Assembly (NCBI GenBank): GCA_031555145.1
Contig: JAVBUR010000091.1
Span: 1-13,314 of the forward strand
DNA length: 13,314 nucleotides
Source of the DNA: JAJDIA01 sp031555145
Lineage (GTDB): Bacteria; Bacteroidota; Bacteroidia; Bacteroidales; Tannerellaceae
Direction: 5' to 3'
This document shows positions 1 to 7,035 of this stretch, piece by piece (the stretch's first letter is position 1; each line of letters starts with the position of its first letter). Below the pieces are notes generated by a model, which was not told where the DNA came from, did not search any database, and saw nothing but the letters and a program-made list of their open reading frames with translations. The translations under genes were made by a program, and so were the position numbers.

Positions 1-194
1 CAGGTGATTGGTTGATGTTCTTGTGCCGCGTCAGCGGTACCGGTTTATTATATACGGCACCACTGACGTGGCGCGGTTTATATATGATATCCGTATTATT
101 CCAGGGGCTTACACCCCTGGCTACGAACACGATACCCCTGACGGGGCATGCACTCTAAAGCTAGTCAAAAGATGTGTATAGAGAGTAGTTTATG
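1..194 (-). repeat. Structured palindromic repeat, copy A (truncated by window start)
   Basis: This is the reverse-oriented copy of the element also found at 9253-9521 and 12954-13271. On the plus strand it shows hairpins at 23-40 (loop GTCA), 57-74 (loop TGAC), 101-120 (stem CCAGGGG/CCCCTGG) and 132-149 (stem ATRCCCC, loop TGAC). A flank at 150-188 ends in a segment carrying AAAAGATGTGTATA. Positions 101-188 are the exact reverse complement of 12972-13059 in copy C. The missing outer arm, about 50 bp, lies before the window. I see no coding potential. The family name is unknown to me. A non-autonomous mobile element or a structured RNA are both possible. Confidence 0.85.
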
Positions 195-366
195 TACCTG
201 GGTTTTTATGCTTTAGCCGCCATACGGCGGTGAGTTGGCTGCACGGCAACGGACACCTGCCTGACCTCATGCTCTACGCTGCACGATACCAATAAAATCA
301 GACGACAATAGAGACAGCAGTTACGCATGATAATCGATGAATAATTAGAGGGTTAAGTGCCGAACA
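195..366. other. Intergenic spacer without recognisable gene
   Basis: This stretch lies between repeat copy A and the small plus-strand gene. It contains a short GC hairpin at 217-230 (CCGCC, loop ATAC, GGCGG). That hairpin is not followed by a T-run, so it is not a convincing terminator. No open frame, tRNA or CRISPR-like repeat is visible. Confidence 0.5.
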
Positions 367-393
367 TTTCTTATAAATAGACGGTTTTATTTG
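367..393 (+). promoter_or_regulatory. Weak candidate Bacteroidales promoter for the 416-868 gene
   Basis: TTTATTTG at 386-393 differs by one base from the Bacteroidetes -7 consensus TAnnTTTG. A TTTC at 367-370 sits about 15 bp upstream, where the TTTG -33 box is expected. The start codon follows 22 bp downstream. Both boxes are imperfect, so this is tentative. Confidence 0.3.
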
Positions 394-415
394 TACCCAA
401 CAAACATAAAACGAT

Positions 416-868
416 ATGTCGAATATATGTGAATTTAAAAAAGGAAACTGGTTGTTTCGGAAGAAACCCGGTGGAGAAAGTGGTTCTACTGATAGCAGTA
501 CCTACAAGGTTGATCAGATAAGTAGTATTAATGAAAATCTGATCGTCTTTTCTCTCGATGGTGCGGATATACGCATGGAAGTCGATGAAATACAGCCCAT
601 ACCGCTGGATAAAGACATTCTCTCGGCATGTGGTTTCGAACTGGTGATGTCGAGAGAGGGAATTGTCGTTTATTCAAAAGAGGTTGACCGGGGAAAGATT
701 TTCGTGAGCAACCTGTCCGGAAAAGGCTGGAAGTTATCTTCAGAACTGGATGGCCGAACGTATCTGGATGTGCCCTATGTCCATGTGCTGCAGAACAAAT
801 ACCGAAGGATGGTCCAGAAAGAGTTGAAGGTTAACTTATCTAACCTGATACCTGTTTTGCCGCTATAG
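416..868 (+). CDS. Small soluble protein of phage/mobile-island type, function unknown
   Basis: A 150-residue cytoplasmic protein with no signal peptide or membrane segment. Residues about 30-65 alternate hydrophobic and polar in a beta-rich manner and lead into IQPIPLDKDIL, followed by a short CGFE segment. Near the C-terminus is VPYVHVLQNKYRRMVQKEL. From memory, this layout (a PIPL-T/D-E-IL linker, a variable middle, then a Y-VH-LQN-Y helix) is typical of small uncharacterised proteins on Bacteroidales phages and conjugative islands, where the tail usually reads LQNLYFALTGEELEV. Here the tail is diverged. The gene stands alone, is closed by a strong terminator, and converges on the fimbrial genes. 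It may be an island remnant. No biochemical function can be assigned. Confidence 0.75.
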   Translation: MSNICEFKKGNWLFRKKPGGESGSTDSSTYKVDQISSINENLIVFSLDGADIRMEVDEIQPIPLDKDILSACGFELVMSREGIVVYSKEVDRGKIFVSNLSGKGWKLSSELDGRTYLDVPYVHVLQNKYRRMVQKELKVNLSNLIPVLPL

Positions 869-889
869 ACTATGCCCTATACACAATCA

Positions 890-955
890 GGCGGGTGTGT
901 CAACCCCCCCAGGCGCAAGCACACCTTCGGACTTTTGACACACCCTCCTTTTTTT
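890..955 (+). terminator. Long inverted repeat with T-run; terminator of the 416-868 gene
   Basis: The arms at 890-903 (GGCGGGTGTGTCAA) and 935-948 (TTGACACACCCTCC) are complementary over 14 bp with one mismatch. Seven or more Ts follow directly. The 31-bp loop contains a run of seven Cs (904-910). The T-run is only on the plus-strand side, so it should stop transcripts of the small plus-strand gene. The hairpin could still hinder transcripts leaving the convergent 526-aa gene. Confidence 0.75.
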
Positions 956-976
956 GGACCTATTCCTTTTTTTATC

Positions 977-2557
977 TTACCAAGGCATCGAAATGGATTT
1001 GAACAGGAGTGCGTAGTTTTTTTGGTTACTGCCGGTTGATTTGGTGGTAAAATGTGCCGGGCTGGTATCCTCCGTGATGGTGGTAGTGATATCGTACAGT
1101 GTGCCGTGGGCAAATCCGTTGATCGGAAGCTCTGCCGCGAGAGATAGATCGAACGCGGTACTTTCTTCTTCTTCAAACGAACCGGAGGCTTCTCCTGTTT
1201 CTAATACTTCGTTGACTAATGCCACAAACTCACCACCCGAGCCCCATCCGCTTGGTTTTCCATCCGTGCCAATCCAAAGGCCATGTGTCCGGACATAATA
1301 CCGTATTCTTTTAATGTCTGTGCCCTGAACTAATTTGCAATTAATTTGTATGGATAGTGGCGATGTGGTGTTGTCTTTTTCATACGTATAGACGGTCGAT
1401 TTCAATACTCCTACACCGTCCTCATCAAAAGTAATGTCTATATTGCTTAAGGGAGTCTGCTTTGAATTGAATTCGTCCAGGATCACATCACTTACTGTTA
1501 GCACGTTGAAAGTGGAAGCACCCTCTACCTGAAGATCCCAACGGATGGTTTTGAAAACCGAGTCAATGGGTAATCCTTTGAAACCTCCACCTGCTACCCC
1601 TATTTCAATGACCTTCGGATTACCTCCGCCTAGATTGACAGAATCCAATTCATTTGTATATGGGTTATGGAATGTATAGTATCCGCTGAGGTGATCTTTA
1701 CAGTTGAAACCCGTATAAATGGTATCATTATGTGTGACTTCAAAAGGAGCGGTGGCCGTGTATTTATTTTTCGAGACCTCATCCTGGTTGAATAGGCTTA
1801 GTACCGTGTCGGCAGATGCGGGGAAACTGATCGTACCTGGCTGTTCGATCACCGGCAACTGGATTGTTATGGCAAAATCCAACCGGGCAGCCAACTGGAT
1901 CATCGGGATCGTGATGTTGTTGTTTGATTCGTCTAATGTGACGGTTTTCTCACCCACCTTGACCAGATTGTCGGCGGCGAAGGTGGCGTTGGATACCTGG
2001 GTGGCGACTTCCTTGAATTGGGCATAGGTGGAGGTGCCGATGGTTTGCGGATAGCCGCCTTCACCGATGAATAAGTTACCTGATCCGTCTGTCAGGGGTA
2101 CGGCCGGCAGGTTGGCCACGACGAGGATATGCGACCGGCCGGTAGTGGTTTTAATACCCGTTACTTCCCAGACGACATCCACCGGATCGCCAGTCACCGA
2201 ATCGTCGAAGCCGGCCGGGCTAGTGGAGGTCGGCGTCGCCGTATGGAAGGCTTTCAGCGTGGTGGGCGTGTAGCCGTCCGTATCGTTGCCTTCCATCTCA
2301 AAGATGGCGACGACGCAATTGTTGACCTGTTGCTCTGCCAGCGTGGCATGGGCGTAGGTATTGCCATCATCCCCATCGTAGGTATCAGCCTTGGTGATGA
2401 TGTTGGAGGCGGTGCTCAGTTGGAGGCTGAGCGTGGTGGGCAATCCGGCGATCGGATCGGGTTTCGTTTTATGATCCGGAACGAGTAGGTCTTCCGTTGT
2501 ACAGGAAAAGGCAATCCCTGCAAGTATAGCTGTCAGAAATATATTTTTTGGTGTCAT
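977..2557 (-). CDS. Fimbrillin-family lipoprotein (FimA/Mfa1-like pilus subunit), second paralogue
   Basis: A 526-residue surface lipoprotein. It has a hydrophobic signal with lipobox AFSC (Cys19), then an acidic-polar linker and a first beta-strand, TTLSLQLSTA, near residue 40. The domain layout matches the FimA/Mfa1 fimbrillin superfamily: a Val/Ile-rich region ending in ILVVANLP near residue 150, then NLVKVGE and IPMIQLAARLDFAIT near residues 200-235. The same blocks occur in the 535-aa protein at 7036-8643 (TLVKVG, VPMTQLAARVDFTIT, and a G-WI-TD segment followed by SGWG), so the two are paralogues. It is the distal gene of a two-gene unit, 43 bp after the 378-aa fimbrillin. The chain ends at SISMPW, immediately after the tryptophan where relatives continue for 10-20 residues. 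It is probably a pilus subunit. Stalk versus tip role is not decided. Confidence 0.85.
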   Translation of the reverse strand: MTPKNIFLTAILAGIAFSCTTEDLLVPDHKTKPDPIAGLPTTLSLQLSTASNIITKADTYDGDDGNTYAHATLAEQQVNNCVVAIFEMEGNDTDGYTPTTLKAFHTATPTSTSPAGFDDSVTGDPVDVVWEVTGIKTTTGRSHILVVANLPAVPLTDGSGNLFIGEGGYPQTIGTSTYAQFKEVATQVSNATFAADNLVKVGEKTVTLDESNNNITIPMIQLAARLDFAITIQLPVIEQPGTISFPASADTVLSLFNQDEVSKNKYTATAPFEVTHNDTIYTGFNCKDHLSGYYTFHNPYTNELDSVNLGGGNPKVIEIGVAGGGFKGLPIDSVFKTIRWDLQVEGASTFNVLTVSDVILDEFNSKQTPLSNIDITFDEDGVGVLKSTVYTYEKDNTTSPLSIQINCKLVQGTDIKRIRYYVRTHGLWIGTDGKPSGWGSGGEFVALVNEVLETGEASGSFEEEESTAFDLSLAAELPINGFAHGTLYDITTTITEDTSPAHFTTKSTGSNQKNYALLFKSISMPW

Positions 2558-2600
2558 AATGGTGTCGTTTTACGTGTAAGTTATCGTGTGTTCTGTTTGC

Positions 2601-3737
2601 TTATTCTTCGGGTTGTTCCGGTTGCTGGGGCGTGGTGGTTTCTACGGGCGCCAGGTCGAACGAGAATGACTCGTATATCCAGTCGCGTGTGTAGCAGAGG
2701 AAGGAGCATTGTAGCAATTCGCCTTTCAGTTGGGCATTCAGTTGTACCTGGTAGATCTGGCCGGATTGGATGCTGCCATTGGTGAAGATGCCCTCTTCTG
2801 TCGGGCGGTTGATGATGAAAGCCGGGACGGCATATGTCCTGTCTCCGTATGTGAGTGTAAGCGCCATGGAGATGGGCTCTTGGGCGTCGTTGTTGGCGAA
2901 TGTCTTGAATGTTTCCGTTATGGCTATGCTTCCTGATGTCCTATCCCATAGCTTTGTACCCAGCTGATTCTCTGTCGTTGTGTATGTAACCCCGTCATTA
3001 GCGATGGCGCTGTCGTCCATGGCGTTTAATTGCGTATAGGTCGATCGCTTCAGATTATTGATCGCAAGGCTTTGTATATACACGTCTGTGGTGAGCGTAT
3101 TTGCATCAAAGGATACGCTTTTAAAGCCGATGAACTGGATTACTGCACCAATGTTTGTTACCGTGAGTTTGGGAATAACGGTAGGCGTAGCCGTGGCCTC
3201 GGCCAGTGTCTCGGTGATCACCAGGTCGAAAGGCTCAGATACCGGGCTGACTTTGACGAACTGGTTCAAATCATCCGTGTTCTGTACTGTCGCCCTCACT
3301 GCGGCCAGGTTTGCACAATCGGCAAATGCCTGCGTGGTGTTGGCAACCACCATCGCTCTCAGGCTCAGGCCGGTGATATCCTTCGCTATTTTGAGTTGGT
3401 ACACGGGGGAACCGTTGCCCCAGGTAAGGGCGGCGTTTTCATTGACACCCAGGCCGTCCCATGCCATGTATACGGTCGGGTTGGTGTCGTCGTCGTTGTT
3501 GAAGAGGATCAGCGAAGCGGTAGAAAGGGTATTGTCGGGAAGTGCTTCCTCCTGCAGTTGGCTGTCGCCTCCGGCTTTCGTGGTAGCATTCAGCTCATTG
3601 ACCTTTACCGACAGGGTGGCGTATTTGTCTCCGTCGCCGTTCCCGTTGTTATTGATGGGAATCAGTTCGTCTTCCATGGAACAGGATACCGCTGCCATCA
3701 GGATACCTGCCAAAAGGGTTGCTTTTTTCAGTGTCAT
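2601..3737 (-). CDS. Fimbrillin-family lipoprotein, compact type
   Basis: A 378-residue lipoprotein with signal peptide and lipobox AVSC (Cys19). A Gly/Asn/Asp-rich linker leads to Lys and the strand ATLSVKVNEL. Other visible blocks are an N-terminal fimbrillin core with LRAMVVANTT near residues 130-140, the VTNIGAVIQFIGFKSVSFD strand pair near 195-215, and a C-terminal beta segment with QIYQVQLNAQL followed by TRDWIYES. This is the usual size and layout of a short FimA/Mfa1-class subunit, whose C-terminal strand completes the neighbouring subunit. The tail after the last strand is low-complexity (PQQPEQPEE). It is the first gene of a two-gene unit, with its own candidate promoter and leader. 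The start chosen gives a complete lipoprotein signal. A pilus stalk subunit is the likeliest role. Confidence 0.85.
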   Translation of the reverse strand: MTLKKATLLAGILMAAVSCSMEDELIPINNNGNGDGDKYATLSVKVNELNATTKAGGDSQLQEEALPDNTLSTASLILFNNDDDTNPTVYMAWDGLGVNENAALTWGNGSPVYQLKIAKDITGLSLRAMVVANTTQAFADCANLAAVRATVQNTDDLNQFVKVSPVSEPFDLVITETLAEATATPTVIPKLTVTNIGAVIQFIGFKSVSFDANTLTTDVYIQSLAINNLKRSTYTQLNAMDDSAIANDGVTYTTTENQLGTKLWDRTSGSIAITETFKTFANNDAQEPISMALTLTYGDRTYAVPAFIINRPTEEGIFTNGSIQSGQIYQVQLNAQLKGELLQCSFLCYTRDWIYESFSFDLAPVETTTPQQPEQPEE

Positions 3738-3774
3738 ATTAGTTTGCGTTTTTTGTTTTAAATCGATAATGACT

Positions 3775-3834
3775 CTGCCTGAGAGGCGTTACGTCTCAGC
3801 AGATCGTATGGTTGCGGAGCTGGCGTATGCTCCG
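3775..3834 (-). promoter_or_regulatory. Tandem hairpins in the leader of the second fimbrial unit
   Basis: Two stems lie between the candidate promoter and the start codon of the 378-aa fimbrillin. One is at 3815-3834 (CGGAGC/GCTCCG). The other is at 3775-3802 (a nine-pair CTGC-TGAGA stem with one bulged base and a nine-base loop). Neither is followed by a T-run, so they are not plain terminators. They could stabilise the mRNA or gate translation. No known riboswitch class is recognised. Confidence 0.45.
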
Positions 3835-3855
3835 AAGATCGTTTTGTCGTTAAGG

Positions 3856-3863
3856 CAAAAGTA
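3856..3863 (-). promoter_or_regulatory. Candidate -7 box for the second fimbrial unit
   Basis: On the minus strand this reads TACTTTTG, a full match to the Bacteroidetes -7 consensus TAnnTTTG. No convincing TTTG -33 element lies 15-20 bp upstream. It sits downstream of the intrinsic terminator that closes the preceding gene, so a fresh promoter is needed here. The implied leader is about 110 nt. Confidence 0.45.
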
Positions 3864-3974
3864 GGGAGGATTTACGAGACGGCAGGTAGGCATAAATTTC
3901 AACTTGTGTAGGTACTTCTACCAAAATAAGGGCCGATGATATAAATGCCTTGACCTGGCGATAGATTTAACGGT

Positions 3975-4012
3975 GAAACAAAAAAACTCCTGCCCGGCAA
4001 ACGGACAGGAGT
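3975..4012 (-). terminator. Intrinsic terminator after the 987-aa gene
   Basis: On the minus strand the sequence ACTCCTGTCC, a seven-base loop and GGGCAGGAGT form a 10-pair stem with one wobble, followed by a run of seven Ts. It begins about 47 bp past the stop codon at 4060. It separates the 535/987-aa unit from the 378/526-aa unit. Confidence 0.9.
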
Positions 4013-4059
4013 CGTAAGAAAAGATAGAAAGTTTCCCTCAACTTTTCATGTAGTTCGTT

Positions 4060-7023
4060 TTATTCGACGTCGCGTACGCAACGGATGTTACAGGTAAAAT
4101 CATACGCCCAGGCGATGCCGTTGTCATTGAAAGGCAGTTGCAGTTCGGTCGTATTATACAGATAACCATACCGGGAGGCTGGCGTAATGACGCCGTTTTC
4201 TTCACGCCGGGCGCTGCGGGTCCAGTTGTCGAAGTCCCACAGGGAGGAGAAGGTTTGCGTAAACAGCCGTTCGCCGCCGAGGTAGCCCAGGGTAGTGAAA
4301 AGGATGAGTTCGCGTTCGTTGGGCACGCGCCATCCGGTTTCACTGCCGGTATTGTATATATGGCAGGGGTTGTTCAACCCTTTTCCTTCGTGTACGTATT
4401 GTAGCAGTTTGACATATACACCGCCTTCGGGCAATACGTTGGCCTTGATGGATGTTTTCTTCACTTCCAGTTTAGACGGCAGGCGGTTCCAGGGGCTGTA
4501 TTCGTTGTGCGACGGCAGGGTGGTGCCCGACGTGAGGGGATCGCGCAGGGACGATTCGGTGAGGTAGCCGCTGATGGCGTATGTTTTACTGTCTGCACCA
4601 TCGCTGACATGGGCTACTTCCACTTTGCTGCCGCTACCGATATTGCGGGCGCAGCGGAGGTGGTTGCGTGCGTGCCGGCCGGAGTCATTCATCCGCACGC
4701 CGAAGGCTTCGTCGGCAAAGAAGCGGTGGCCGCCCGACGAGAGCATGGTGAACATCTCACGTACGAAGTTCGGATCCGTATTGGCGTTGTTACGCAAGCG
4801 GAAGTCGGCAGGATAGAGGGTCGCCTCTTCGGGTACGGCATTGGTGCCGATCCAGAAGTGCTGGTATTGGTCGATGGCAGGCAGGTACCACTTGATCTCA
4901 TCGTCCGTAATCCTACCGTCACCGTTCTCGTCGCGGTTACGGCTCATGCAGGCGGCATAGGCAGCGGCGTAGTCCGTTCCGCCGGTTTCGGTCAGGCCGG
5001 TTTCCGCCACGCGGTTGGTCTCCAGTTCTTTCCAGCCTGTTTCCGAGCGGACAAAACCGGCTATTTCGGTTTTCATATTGTTCAATCCGTCCGATGTACT
5101 TGTGCCGAAGGTGTTGAAACGACTGTCGTCACGCTTATAGGCAATACCAGTGTTCAACGCTTTGTGATACAAAGAGGTCGATGCATTGAAGTAGATGGGT
5201 TCTTCGCTTTCGTTGATCCATTCCATACCCCACGACTGGCCGTCGCGGACCTGCCTGCTGGCCATGTCGAAGAAGGCTACGATGGGTTTCTGGCGGATGA
5301 TATACCGTGCCGACGATACGGAACTGCTGCCACTGGCGTTTTTGGTACGCAGGGCGATCGCCATCGTACGTGTCTTAGCGCTTCCGGTGGTCGACTGATA
5401 GTTGATGAACTGTGCCAATGACAGACCGTCGTAGTAGTTCTCGCGGATATAGGCATAGACGGAAACGCCTGTTTCACTGTATTCGCCGGAGAGTTTGGCG
5501 GCCAGTTCGCGGATGGTCATGATGCCCTCGCTGCGAACCGGGTCGGTAAAGGTAAAGTCGGGGCCTAGCCCTTGTTTCCACAGCGCTTCCACCTGGGCTT
5601 TTTCCACGAAGTATACCCAGTCGATATCGGCGCCTGCCTGGTTGACATCCGTTTCCGTCCAACCGGTGGCGGCTGTTTTCACGGAGCATACCACCTGGCC
5701 GTCCTGGGTGAGGTCTTCACCGGGGTGGAAGGTGATCAGCCTTTTGGCGAAGTGGGCATCCACGTCGATGGGTTCGGCGTCGGTAAAGACTACATCGCCG
5801 TCGGCACGCGGGCTGTCGCTGTTCTCCATAAAGGCTTCGACGATGATGCTGTTCACACCTGTCACGCGTACATTATATGTATATTTATGGTTGCGGTAAA
5901 CACTCAGGTCATCAGCGCCGCCGTATTGGTCGATATAGCCGAGGTGGATATAGTAGGTGACATGGGCTGTCGCTTCCTGCGCCTCTGTTTTGTGGGGAAA
6001 GAAAGGGTTCATCTCTTTGCCTTTATATGTCCCTTTCAGGACGATATAGGTCCCTGCATGGTCGGTGCCGCGCAGGGCTTCCCGTGTCTCTTCGTTCAGC
6101 GCTGTTCCTTTCGCCTGGCGGTTTTCAAGCATGAAGAACTGGAAGCTATTACCGTCGATCTTTCCGTCGAAACTATTGGCGTCGGGCGTAAACACCTGTG
6201 CCGTGCGTTGCGTGCCGGCATAGAGCGATACGGCGTTGGGCAGGTTGCAGACGCTGTAGGATTGGGGCTCGAAGGTGACTTCTTTCGACTGTCCGCCAAC
6301 CGAAACGGTATAGGTGCCGGTTTGTATCCGGAAGGTAACGGAAGCGATGGTGCGGGTGAGCCATACCTTGGCATTGTCACCCAATAGCGAACCGTCGGCC
6401 CGGGCTACGGTACCGTCGATTTTGAAGGCGCAGACCTCGCTGTTGTCGGCGGTGACGGCATAGGTGTCGGTCACTACGGGCATGGCGGTGGCATAGCGTC
6501 CGCTCATCAGCAGTTCGGTGGGCGACCAGTCGGTACGGTTGGCCACCATCGTGGCGCCTTCCGCCAACCAGTCGGTGAGGGAGTGTGTGCCGTTCGCCCA
6601 GTAGGCGTCTATCTCCTGCTTGAGACTTTTGCCCGAAGCCGGCGAGTTGAAGTTACTTGCCTGTACGTTGGCCAGGGCCAGTACGATCTTTTTCCCGGAA
6701 GTGGCCTGCAGTTGTACCTTGCGGGTGGCGGGATTGAGGGTGCCGTCGGCCACCGAGAAGTAATAGTTGCCTTCGTGGCGGCCGTATTCGTTGAAGAGCA
6801 GGACATAGAGGTCGCTTACGGTATCATCGCCGTCGGCCTTGGTGAGGGTGACGGGCATCCCTGCCCCCCAGGGCAGGCTGACGGTGACGGGCATCCCGTC
6901 GATCATCTCTCCTCCATCGGGCGTTGTCGTGTCTTCGGTCGTACAGGACGACAGGGACAGGGCTGCCCACAGGCAGGCGGCTATCGTAAGGGTATAGGCG
7001 GATATACGTTTCATAGAGCGCAT
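4060..7023 (-). CDS. Large tip/adhesin-like fimbrial lipoprotein (DUF4906-like, calcium loop, C-terminal FISUMP-like domain)
   Basis: A 987-residue surface lipoprotein with lipobox LSSC (Cys27). Met4 is an equally good start and gives a more typical signal. The N-terminal third is fimbrillin-like (LYVLLFNEYGR near residue 70, ALANVQ near 115). A region ending at about 390 (YIHLGYI, VYRNHKYTYNVRVTGVNSI) resembles the DUF4906 proteins found in Bacteroidales fimbrial loci. Residues 698-709 are a textbook EF-hand-type calcium loop, DENGDGRITDDE, followed by IKWYLPA. The last 100 residues, with GWRVPNERE (897-905) and the ending NIRCVRDVE, resemble FISUMP/major-paralogous domains. The size and multi-domain build suit a tip adhesin more than a stalk subunit. 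It lies 12 bp after the 535-aa fimbrillin gene and is closed by a terminator, so the two are co-transcribed. The ligand is unknown. Confidence 0.85.
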   Translation of the reverse strand: MRSMKRISAYTLTIAACLWAALSLSSCTTEDTTTPDGGEMIDGMPVTVSLPWGAGMPVTLTKADGDDTVSDLYVLLFNEYGRHEGNYYFSVADGTLNPATRKVQLQATSGKKIVLALANVQASNFNSPASGKSLKQEIDAYWANGTHSLTDWLAEGATMVANRTDWSPTELLMSGRYATAMPVVTDTYAVTADNSEVCAFKIDGTVARADGSLLGDNAKVWLTRTIASVTFRIQTGTYTVSVGGQSKEVTFEPQSYSVCNLPNAVSLYAGTQRTAQVFTPDANSFDGKIDGNSFQFFMLENRQAKGTALNEETREALRGTDHAGTYIVLKGTYKGKEMNPFFPHKTEAQEATAHVTYYIHLGYIDQYGGADDLSVYRNHKYTYNVRVTGVNSIIVEAFMENSDSPRADGDVVFTDAEPIDVDAHFAKRLITFHPGEDLTQDGQVVCSVKTAATGWTETDVNQAGADIDWVYFVEKAQVEALWKQGLGPDFTFTDPVRSEGIMTIRELAAKLSGEYSETGVSVYAYIRENYYDGLSLAQFINYQSTTGSAKTRTMAIALRTKNASGSSSVSSARYIIRQKPIVAFFDMASRQVRDGQSWGMEWINESEEPIYFNASTSLYHKALNTGIAYKRDDSRFNTFGTSTSDGLNNMKTEIAGFVRSETGWKELETNRVAETGLTETGGTDYAAAYAACMSRNRDENGDGRITDDEIKWYLPAIDQYQHFWIGTNAVPEEATLYPADFRLRNNANTDPNFVREMFTMLSSGGHRFFADEAFGVRMNDSGRHARNHLRCARNIGSGSKVEVAHVSDGADSKTYAISGYLTESSLRDPLTSGTTLPSHNEYSPWNRLPSKLEVKKTSIKANVLPEGGVYVKLLQYVHEGKGLNNPCHIYNTGSETGWRVPNERELILFTTLGYLGGERLFTQTFSSLWDFDNWTRSARREENGVITPASRYGYLYNTTELQLPFNDNGIAWAYDFTCNIRCVRDVE

Positions 7024-7035
7024 GTTATTTGTCGG

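Noticed and set aside
1..194. CRISPR array as an explanation for the repeated hairpins
   Set aside because: The units are palindromic blocks of different length, without regular direct repeats and spacers, and no cas gene is present.
3030..3864. Two overlapping plus-strand open frames opposite the 378-aa fimbrillin
   Set aside because: Antisense shadows. The minus-strand protein has a lipobox and a complete fimbrillin layout.
3738..3900. Invertible promoter of the kind controlling Bacteroides surface genes
   Set aside because: No pair of inverted recombinase-type repeats flanks the candidate -7 box, and no recombinase gene is in the window.
4507..5421. Long plus-strand open frame opposite the 987-aa gene
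   Set aside because: It is an antisense shadow of a well-supported lipoprotein gene. It shows no signal, domain or promoter of its own.
5572..6387. 271-aa plus-strand open frame
   Set aside because: Also antisense to the 987-aa gene. Its composition reflects the codon bias of the opposite strand.
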